34,475 nt of DNA, from the NCBI GenBank assembly GCA_964533145.1, contig CAZHLG010000011.1:1-34475 (forward strand). The letters are read 5' to 3'. This DNA comes from CAITQP01 sp964533145 (GTDB lineage: Bacteria > Patescibacteriota > Minisyncoccia > Phycocordibacterales > UBA9973). Below the pieces are notes generated by a model. The model was not told the DNA's origin. It saw only the letters and a program-made list of their open reading frames with translations, and searched no databases. Positions 6,543-12,175 of the stretch are shown one piece after another. The position numbers and the translations under genes are program-made. Every line of letters begins with the position of its first letter. Within the stretch, counting starts at the first letter, position 1.

Positions 6543-6689
6543 TCACTGTTTGGCGTAACGCCGATTTCTCTTTTTTGCTGCGCTGTACGCTTTGCGCCCG
6601 GTTTCCTGGCAGTCGCTTTTTTCCAGCAGTCTGTCTAGAGCACCGAACTTCCTGTTATGGAGTCCGTACATGCTTTTTGTCTTGCTCAT
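6543..6689 (-). CDS. Small basic protein, 48 aa, unknown
   Basis: An unrecognised minus-strand ORF beginning MSKTKSMYGLHNRKFGALDR and ending KKRNRRYAKQ. It is strongly basic with 13 Lys/Arg and no membrane segment, in the style of an RNA- or ribosome-binding peptide. Gene status rests on context: a promoter TTGACA-16-TATCAT lies 23 nt upstream (6739-6712), and a T-tailed terminator begins 17 nt after the stop. The promoter is divergent from that of tgt, and the two -35 boxes overlap. Function unknown. Confidence 0.7.
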   Translation of the reverse strand: MSKTKSMYGLHNRKFGALDRLLEKSDCQETGRKAYSAAKKRNRRYAKQ

Positions 6690-6711
6690 AGCCGTGGTTT
6701 TATTGTTTTGA

Positions 6712-6760
6712 ATGATACCATGCTCAAAAATTTTGTCAAAACATCCGGCTCTGCTATAGT
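6712..6760. promoter_or_regulatory. Overlapping divergent promoters (tgt and small basic gene)
   Basis: Plus: TTGTCA (6733-6738), 16-nt spacer, TATAGT (6755-6760), 9 nt to the tgt ATG. Minus: TTGACA (6739-6734), 16-nt spacer, TATCAT (6717-6712), 22 nt to the ATG at 6689. The -35 boxes share five bases, so RNA polymerase can occupy only one side at a time. Confidence 0.75.
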
Positions 6761-6769
6761 GGGTTCGCT

Positions 6770-7999
6770 ATGCAGCCTATCCGTTTTTCCATCGAGCAGA
6801 AGATTCCGGGCGCGCTTGGCCGCGCTGGCGTGCTTGAGACTCCGCACGGCGCCGTGCTGACGCCCGCTTTCGTGCCTGTCGGCACCAAGGCAACGGTCAA
6901 GGGCCTCACGCCGGAGATGCTCGCCGATCTCGGCGCCGAGATCACGCTCGCCAATACGTATCACTTGTACTTGCAGCCTGGCGACGGACTTGTGGTAAAA
7001 GCCGGTGGGCTGCATTCTTTTATGCACTGGAGTAAGCCGCTCATGACGGATTCGGGAGGCTTTCAGGTGTTTTCGCTCGGCGCCGCATACGGCAAGGGCA
7101 TTTCCAAGGTGCTGCATCCGGCCGATCCGTCGAAGCAGATCCCTGAGCGCTCGAGTGCGGACGATGGCGTGCCGCGCCTTGCTACCATCGGCAACGACGG
7201 CGTTTCGTTCCGTTCGCATGTGGACGGCAGCGTGCATTACCTCACGCCGGAGCGTTCGATCGAGATACAGCACAATCTCGGTGCGGACATCATCTTCGCG
7301 TTCGACGAATGCACTGCGCCGACCGAAGACCGGCGTTATCAGGAGGAGGCGCTCATGCGTACGCATGCCTGGGCCAAGCGCAGCCTCGAGTATCATCAGG
7401 CGCGTCAGAATGCCGGGCGCCAGGCGCTTTTCGGCATCGTGCAGGGCGGACGGGACGAGGAGCTGCGCCGCCGGTCGGCGCGCGAAATCGCCGCTATGCG
7501 CTCTTCCGGCGGCGCAGCCTTCGACGGCTTCGGCATCGGCGGCAGTTTCGAGAAGGACGATCTCCACAGCGCCGTGCGCTGGGTCAACGAAGAGCTCCCG
7601 GAAGGCATGCCGCGCCACTTGCTCGGCATCGGCGAGCCAGAAGATCTCTTCATGGGCGTCGAGAATGGCGTGGACCTTTTTGACTGCGTCGCGCCGTCGC
7701 GCAACGGCCGCACCGGCACGCTGTATACCAAGGACGGCAAGTGGAACATCATGAACGCCGCGCACAAGGACGACCTCCGTCCGATCGAAGACGATTGTGC
7801 CTGCTATACGTGCACGCGGTATTCTCGCGCCTATCTCGCGCACCTGTTCCGCTCAAAAGAAATGCTGGGCGGCACGCTGGCCACGATCCATAATCTGCAC
7901 TTCATCGTGAACCTCGTCGCTCTGATGCGCCAGCACATACTCGACGGATCGTTCGCCGCATTCAAAGCCGCGTTCCTGTCCCGGTACGCCGGACGTTGA
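6770..7999 (+). CDS. tgt: tRNA-guanine transglycosylase (queuine/preQ1 insertion)
   Basis: Exchanges G34 of GUN-anticodon tRNAs for a 7-deazaguanine base in the queuosine pathway. Of 409 residues, the TIM-barrel hallmarks are clear: NTYHLYLQPGD (62-72), MTDSGGFQVFSL with catalytic Asp94, FAFDECTAP, GIVQGG, GIGEPEDLF, and the nucleophile Asp305 in VDLFDCVAPSRNGRTG. Zinc ligands are C343, C345, C348 and a later His in the helix ATIHNLHF. There is an unusual insertion of about 40 residues (about 104-143, GAAYGKGISKVLHPADPSKQ onward) between FSL and GVSFRSHVDGS, which are nearly adjacent in standard enzymes. The start is 9 nt after TATAGT. No other queuosine genes lie in the window. Confidence 0.96.
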   Translation: MQPIRFSIEQKIPGALGRAGVLETPHGAVLTPAFVPVGTKATVKGLTPEMLADLGAEITLANTYHLYLQPGDGLVVKAGGLHSFMHWSKPLMTDSGGFQVFSLGAAYGKGISKVLHPADPSKQIPERSSADDGVPRLATIGNDGVSFRSHVDGSVHYLTPERSIEIQHNLGADIIFAFDECTAPTEDRRYQEEALMRTHAWAKRSLEYHQARQNAGRQALFGIVQGGRDEELRRRSAREIAAMRSSGGAAFDGFGIGGSFEKDDLHSAVRWVNEELPEGMPRHLLGIGEPEDLFMGVENGVDLFDCVAPSRNGRTGTLYTKDGKWNIMNAAHKDDLRPIEDDCACYTCTRYSRAYLAHLFRSKEMLGGTLATIHNLHFIVNLVALMRQHILDGSFAAFKAAFLSRYAGR

Positions 8000-8064
8000 C
8001 ATGCCGCCCGCATGGGGAGACAATGGGCGCAACAGTCATTTTTTCATATATAAACTCTATAAGT

Positions 8065-8415
8065 ATGGGCTACGATCTGCAGTCCGTTCTCGGCGTCATC
8101 GCCGGATGCGAACGGGCATTGTTTGCGACCGAGAAAAATCCCGGTTCGCACGATTACCATCGTTCTACGGAAACAGTGCGTCTTGCGTCTGTGTCCGATA
8201 TCGCCGTGTGTCCGCACGAGACGCATATGCTCGAGCCGGGCACCTGCGCCGTGATCCGCGTGCAGCCGCCTGCATTACTGGCGGATAAGATCATTGTCCG
8301 CATCAGCGGGACGCTCGGCGAACGCGAAGCCGGGTGGGTGCGGTTCTTTCCTGAAAAAGTCGAGCTGCTCGACACTCAGACGAATCAGCCGTTTCAGACA
8401 TTCAAATTGTTCTAA
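8065..8415 (+). CDS. Conserved-looking hypothetical protein, 116 aa
   Basis: Not recognised. The product starts MGYDLQSVLGVIAGCERALF and has a mixed alpha/beta make-up, with a central segment HMLEPGTCAVIRVQPPALLA and an end of NQPFQTFKLF. No signal peptide or membrane segment. Two other in-frame ATGs exist, at 8023 (after GGGGAG with a very short gap) and at 7996, which overlaps the tgt stop. 8065 is preferred because the upstream residues are low-quality and an AT-rich TATATAAAC segment precedes it. An intrinsic terminator directly follows the stop, supporting a real transcription unit end here. Confidence 0.6.
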   Translation: MGYDLQSVLGVIAGCERALFATEKNPGSHDYHRSTETVRLASVSDIAVCPHETHMLEPGTCAVIRVQPPALLADKIIVRISGTLGEREAGWVRFFPEKVELLDTQTNQPFQTFKLF

Positions 8416-8416
8416 C

Positions 8417-8443
8417 AATCGCCGTACGCGGCGATTTGTTTTT
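8417..8443 (+). terminator. Intrinsic terminator
   Basis: AATCGCCG/CGGCGATT 8-bp stem with TACG loop, then TGTTTTT. It follows the stop at 8413-8415 by 1 nt. Confidence 0.88.
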
Positions 8444-8451
8444 GCATCTGG

Positions 8452-8457
8452 TATACT
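8452..8457 (+). promoter_or_regulatory. -10 box of the DUF1653 gene (leaderless spacing)
   Basis: TATACT, 8 nt before the ATG at 8466 and 9 nt after the preceding terminator T-tract; the -35 would fall inside the terminator stem. Confidence 0.55.
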
Positions 8458-8465
8458 TCCGGTAT

Positions 8466-8783
8466 ATGGATATCGAAAAAGGATTTTACTATCACTACAA
8501 GCACGACCCGGCCGGCACCCTGAACAACTACGCGTATGAGGTCATGGGCATCGGGCATCACACTGAGATTGACGGTCTTGCTGAAAGCGCCATGGTCATG
8601 TATCGGCCCATATATGAGGCGTCTGTCTATAAAGCGGGCAAGCATTGGGATCTTCGTCCGTTCGGCATGTTCACGGAAGACGTCACCAAAGACGGCAGCA
8701 CATTCCCGCGCTTCAAAAAGATCGAAGATCCGGCCGTCATCGCCGAGCTTGCGAAAATCCGCGGCGAGATGTATGGTGAGTGA
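8466..8783 (+). CDS. DUF1653 family protein
   Basis: A 105-residue protein of the small DUF1653 beta-barrel family: FYYHYKHDPAG at the N-terminus, NYAYEVMGIGHHTEIDGLAE, MVMYRPIY, and WDLRPFGMFTEDV followed by PRFKKIEDP. The family is widespread and cytoplasmic; its function is not established. The start at 8466 is set by the -10 box 8 nt upstream and the family N-terminus; the frame is open upstream from a TTG at 8436, but that lies in the terminator T-tract. A structured RNA candidate follows. Confidence 0.85.
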   Translation: MDIEKGFYYHYKHDPAGTLNNYAYEVMGIGHHTEIDGLAESAMVMYRPIYEASVYKAGKHWDLRPFGMFTEDVTKDGSTFPRFKKIEDPAVIAELAKIRGEMYGE

Positions 8784-9122
8784 AATTCGCTGGCAGTGTT
8801 CTTGAGCTCATCGCAAGAAAGACATGGTAGAGCGACAATCGGAGGCACAGCCTGACCCGATATGAAAGACCGGAGAGTCTTTCGACGATTACACCGCCGA
8901 CCCCTTTTTCGGGAAGGTACAGTTCTTAATGTGTTGAACATCTTTCGTAGGTTGAGCTTATTCTGCAAAAGGCATGCGGCCGGAGCGTATCATGGAATAG
9001 GTTGTGAGTATCCTTAAGTAGTGGCGAGCGAACAAGGACCCTGATCCGGGACCGTCTGGCAGGGAAAACAGAGTTGCGGGTGCGAAAGGTCAAAAAGCGG
9101 CTGCACTGCAGCCGCTTTTGTC
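8784..9122 (+). ncRNA. Structured ncRNA candidate (RNase P-like or 23S-like blocks)
   Basis: About 340 nt without a credible ORF end in a strong intrinsic terminator. A possible promoter TTGCGA-17-TATGGT lies at the end of the preceding gene. A GAAAGAC/GTCTTTC hairpin occurs near 8867-8885. Short blocks resemble bacterial RNase P RNA in the expected order: ACCGCCGA (about 8893), CCGGAGC with GAATAGG (about 8970-9003) and ACAGAG (about 9067). However, the GAGGAAAGTCC block is not clear. Separately, GTAGTGGCGAGCGAAC (about 9018-9033) equals a conserved 23S rRNA domain I motif. I call it a structured RNA and leave the family open; a covariance-model search would decide. Confidence 0.5.
9092..9119 (+). 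terminator. Intrinsic terminator of the ncRNA
   Basis: AAAAGCGGCTG/CAGCCGCTTTT 11-bp stem with a 5-nt loop, followed by GTCTTT. It ends 20 nt before the uvrB -10 box. Confidence 0.88.
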
Positions 9123-9138
9123 TTTCACTGTTTTAGCG

Positions 9139-9144
9139 TAGAGT
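9139..9144 (+). promoter_or_regulatory. -10 box of uvrB (leaderless spacing)
   Basis: TAGAGT, then GGGGAGGT, then ATG at 9153. The purine run is only 1 nt from the start, too close for a normal Shine-Dalgarno, so leaderless initiation fits better. Confidence 0.5.
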
Positions 9145-9152
9145 GGGGAGGT

Positions 9153-11186
9153 ATGGCAAAACGTGTCTTTAATCTGGTGAGCGAGTATCAGCCGGCGGGC
9201 GACCAGCCGGCGGCTATCGCCGCGCTCGTCAAAGGCCTCAACAAAGGCATGCGCAAACAGACGCTGCTCGGCGCGACCGGCACGGGCAAGACCTTCACCA
9301 TGGCCAACGTCATCGCGCAGCACGACAAGCCTGCGCTCGTCATCGCGCACAACAAGACGCTGGCCGCGCAGCTCGCGCAGGAGTTCCGGGAATTTTTTCC
9401 GGATCACGCCGTGCATTATTTCGTCTCCTATTACGACTTCTACCAGCCGGAGGCGTACCTGCCCGTTTCCGATACGTACATCGAAAAGGATGCGCAGATC
9501 AACAAGGAGATCGACCGCCTGCGCCACGCCTCGACGCAGGCCTTGCTCATGCGGCGCGATGTGATCATCGTCGCCTCGGTCTCCTGCATCTATGGTCTCG
9601 GTAGCCCGGATGAATACGAAAAGGTCAACATGAAGATCGCTGTCGGCGATGCCGCCGAGCGCACGGCTTTGATGCGACGGCTGGTTGAGATCCATTTCAC
9701 CCGAACGAACGCAGATCTTGAGCCGGGCACGTTCCGTTCCGTGGGCAGCAAGGTCGAGTTCATGCCGGTCTCGGAGACTGTCGTGTATCAGGTGCACATC
9801 GGCGCGCGCGGCGTCGAGCGCATCCTCAAAGTCGATCCCGTGTCCTCGCAGGTCATCGGCGAGCCGGATGCGGTCTTCGTGTTCCCGGCCAAGCATTTCA
9901 TCACGAACGAGAGCGCCAAAGACAGCGCGATCAAGAGCATCAAAGCCGAGCTCGAGCAGCAGCTCAAAACATTCGAAACGGAAGGCAAGCTGCTCGAAGC
10001 CGAGCGCCTGAAACGCCGGACCAATTACGATCTGGCCATGATCAAGGAAGTCGGCTACTGCAACGGCATCGAAAATTATTCGCGGCATTTGTCCGGCAAG
10101 AAGGCGGGCGATCCGCCCGAGACGCTGCTCTCGTATTTCCCGCATAAGCCCGACGGCACCGCCGATTTCCTTACGATCATCGACGAATCGCACGTGACCC
10201 TGCCGCAGATCCAGGCCATGTATGCGGGCGATCAGGCTCGCAAGAAAAATCTCGTCGAGTTCGGTTTTCGCTTGCCGAGCGCCTGCGACAACCGTCCGCT
10301 CAAAGCGCCCGAGTTCGAAGAGCGCACCGGACAGACCATCTATGTCTCCGCGACTCCGGCGGATCGCGAGAAAGACGTCAGCGACCAGATCGTCGAGCAG
10401 ATCATCCGTCCGACGGGTCTCGTGGACCCGGAGATCTCGATCCGCCCGATCATGGAGAAAGGGAAGTATGGCGGACAGATCCAGGATTTCATAGCGGAGA
10501 CGATCAAGACCGTGGACAAGGGCGACCGCGTGCTCGCCACGACGCTCACCAAGAAGATGGCAGAAGACCTCGCCGCATATCTCAAGGACAAGAAGATCAA
10601 AGCCGAATATCTGCACAGCGAGATCAAGACCATCGACCGCATCCGCATCCTGACGCAATTCCGCAAGGGAGACTTTGACGTGCTCGTCGGTGTGAACCTC
10701 TTGCGCGAAGGCCTCGACTTGCCGGAAGTCTCGCTCATCGGCATTCTTGATGCCGACAAGGAGGGGTTCCTGCGTTCTGAGACGTCGCTCATTCAGACTA
10801 TCGGCCGCGCGGCGCGCAACGTGGACGGCCGGGTCATTCTGTACGCCGATGTCATGACGGGCTCGCTTGAGAAGGCCGTCGCTGAGACGCATCGCCGCCG
10901 CGCCGTGCAGATGGCCTACAACAAAGAGCACGGCATCACGCCGAAGACGATCAAGAAGGCGATCAAGGACATTGCCGCAGAGCTTGAAAGCGATCATGAA
11001 AAGGCCCTCGCAGCCTCGCTTGCCTTCGACATGGCCGCCGTGGGCGGCAAAGGGACAAAGGGCCTCCAGAAACTGATCAAGGTCAAAGGGAAGGAGATGG
11101 CCGCCGCCGTGAAGGAACTCGATTTCGAGACTGCCGCCATCCTGCGTGACGAGATCAAAGCGCTCGAGGAGCGCCTGTCACAGTAG
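9153..11186 (+). CDS. uvrB: Excinuclease ABC subunit UvrB
   Basis: DNA-damage verification helicase of nucleotide excision repair. UvrA loads it, and UvrC joins it for incision. The 677 residues are of usual length: Walker A GATGTGKTF (about 40-48), the DNA-gripping beta-hairpin region with YYDFYQPEAYLP (about 92-103), DESHVTLPQ (Walker B), the ATPase segments SATPADRE and GVNLLREGLDLPE, QTIGRAARN (motif VI), and a C-terminal UVR domain (KELDFETAAILRDEIKALEE) that contacts UvrC. uvrA and uvrC lie downstream in the same orientation but in separate units, which is unusually close clustering for these genes. Confidence 0.98.
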   Translation: MAKRVFNLVSEYQPAGDQPAAIAALVKGLNKGMRKQTLLGATGTGKTFTMANVIAQHDKPALVIAHNKTLAAQLAQEFREFFPDHAVHYFVSYYDFYQPEAYLPVSDTYIEKDAQINKEIDRLRHASTQALLMRRDVIIVASVSCIYGLGSPDEYEKVNMKIAVGDAAERTALMRRLVEIHFTRTNADLEPGTFRSVGSKVEFMPVSETVVYQVHIGARGVERILKVDPVSSQVIGEPDAVFVFPAKHFITNESAKDSAIKSIKAELEQQLKTFETEGKLLEAERLKRRTNYDLAMIKEVGYCNGIENYSRHLSGKKAGDPPETLLSYFPHKPDGTADFLTIIDESHVTLPQIQAMYAGDQARKKNLVEFGFRLPSACDNRPLKAPEFEERTGQTIYVSATPADREKDVSDQIVEQIIRPTGLVDPEISIRPIMEKGKYGGQIQDFIAETIKTVDKGDRVLATTLTKKMAEDLAAYLKDKKIKAEYLHSEIKTIDRIRILTQFRKGDFDVLVGVNLLREGLDLPEVSLIGILDADKEGFLRSETSLIQTIGRAARNVDGRVILYADVMTGSLEKAVAETHRRRAVQMAYNKEHGITPKTIKKAIKDIAAELESDHEKALAASLAFDMAAVGGKGTKGLQKLIKVKGKEMAAAVKELDFETAAILRDEIKALEERLSQ

Positions 11187-11267
11187 GGCCGGATCAAGCG
11201 TGACGGTATGCAGAAAGGCCGAACAGGTGTATAGTTTCCGTATATTATTCGCTCAATTTCCATTCGC

Positions 11268-11765
11268 ATGAAAAACAAGTCATTCATCTGGGGTCTCGTC
11301 GCCGTCGTTGTCGTTGCTCTGGTCATATGGGCCGTCCGTTCGAACCGTGCCGCCGCTCCGCAGGGCGCAGATCTCTCCGGTGCCGAGAACAGTCAGAACG
11401 GCAATTCGCTCGTTTCCACCGAAGACCTCTCCGCGGGCAGCGCGAACGCCCCGAAGGCATCGGCCCCCACTCCGGCGCCGCTCAGCTATGCCCGCGCGCT
11501 TGAGCTCTATGCGGCCAAGCGCATTCAGTTCGATGCCGGCTGCCAGGCCATACCGAATGCCGCTACGTTCAAGAACGGCACGCTGATCATGCTCGACAAC
11601 CGTTCCGGCGAGAACCGTGTCATCCATATGGGCAGCCTCGGTAACTACTCGGTCAAGGCATGGGGCTTCAAGATCGTCGATCTCTCAAGCGACATGCTGC
11701 CGAATCCGATGGCCGTCGATTGCGGTCCGATGGAAAACGTCGCGATCGTCACAGTGCAGCGGTAG
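11268..11765 (+). CDS. Membrane-anchored small extracytoplasmic protein, cupredoxin-like (tentative)
   Basis: A 165-residue protein with a single N-terminal membrane anchor (about 6-23, FIWGLVAVVVVALVIWAV), a Ser/Ala/Pro-rich linker (about 28-72) and a small C-terminal beta domain (about 75-165). The domain contains DAGCQAIPNAATFKNGTLIM, HMGSLGNYSVKAWGF and DCGPMENVAIVTV. A His, two Cys and a Met placed this way recall a cupredoxin fold with possible metal ligands, but the assignment is weak. It lies 81 nt after uvrB, with TATA-rich sequence before the start, and ends at a bidirectional terminator. Confidence 0.65.
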   Translation: MKNKSFIWGLVAVVVVALVIWAVRSNRAAAPQGADLSGAENSQNGNSLVSTEDLSAGSANAPKASAPTPAPLSYARALELYAAKRIQFDAGCQAIPNAATFKNGTLIMLDNRSGENRVIHMGSLGNYSVKAWGFKIVDLSSDMLPNPMAVDCGPMENVAIVTVQR

Positions 11766-11790
11766 GGAATACACGGGATTCGCATATAAA

Positions 11791-11815
11791 AAAGCCCCGG
11801 TTTTTCCGGGGCTTT
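11791..11815. terminator. Bidirectional intrinsic terminator
   Basis: AAAGCCCCGG/CCGGGGCTTT with a TTTTT loop. On the minus strand the stem is followed by TTTTTTAT; on the plus strand by only a short T-run. It serves the convergent genes at 11268 (plus) and 11832 (minus). Confidence 0.88.
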
Positions 11816-11831
11816 GTCATGTCAGTGCTGT

Positions 11832-11939
11832 CTATGCGTGTCCAAAAGCGATAATGGCAGTAATGAGGGCGGCGAACGCTACCCATGTCCATTTGTTGTT
11901 GATTATTGAAGCACCTGCCTCACTTGTTTGATTTTTCAT
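11832..11939 (-). CDS. Small single-pass membrane protein, 35 aa
   Basis: A minus-strand ORF that starts MKNQTSEAGASIINNKWTWV and continues into a hydrophobic helix (AFAALITAIIAFGHA). It is one transmembrane segment with a short polar N-terminus. Gene status rests on a consensus promoter (TTGACA-17-TATAAT, 11999-11971) 31 nt upstream and a T-tailed terminator beginning 16 nt after the stop. No homologue is recognised; small membrane peptides of this type include stress proteins and toxin peptides, and the sequence does not choose between them. Confidence 0.7.
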   Translation of the reverse strand: MKNQTSEAGASIINNKWTWVAFAALITAIIAFGHA

Positions 11940-11970
11940 ATAACGGAATTTTTAGTTTTTATTTACATCT

Positions 11971-11999
11971 ATTATATACATATAGTATATATTTGTCAA
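11971..11999 (-). promoter_or_regulatory. Consensus sigma70 promoter of the 35-aa membrane peptide
   Basis: TTGACA (11999-11994), 17-nt spacer, TATAAT (11976-11971), both perfect hexamers on the minus strand. Transcription would start near 11964, leaving a 25-nt leader. It is the best promoter in the window. Confidence 0.88.
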
Positions 12000-12021
12000 G
12001 TGATTTTAGGTCACCTATTTT

Positions 12022-12044
12022 ATCCTTGTAAAACAAGGATTTTT
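12022..12044 (+). terminator. Small T-tailed hairpin upstream of uvrA
   Basis: ATCCTTGT/ACAAGGAT 8-bp stem with a 3-nt loop, followed by TTTTA. No plus-strand gene ends here, so it may insulate uvrA or form part of an attenuator. The 11940-12175 gap is otherwise AT-rich promoter sequence. Confidence 0.55.
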
Positions 12045-12136
12045 ACGAAAAATGTGGATAAGAGGCTTGCAAGGATACCCGCAGGACTTTTTGATTTTTT
12101 CGTGCTATTCTAGGGCAGGTCCGAATACATACCGCA

Positions 12137-12156
12137 CCCCAAGCGCCTTCTTGGGG
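12137..12156 (+). other. Hairpin in the uvrA leader
   Basis: CCCCAAG/CTTGGGG stem with CGCCTT loop, about 20 nt before the uvrA ATG. TATTCT at 12106-12111, preceded by TGC, could be an extended -10, giving a leader of about 58 nt that contains the hairpin. uvrA would then be one of the few leadered genes here. Confidence 0.45.
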
Positions 12157-12175
12157 CGCGTTCGCGTCTCGACAC

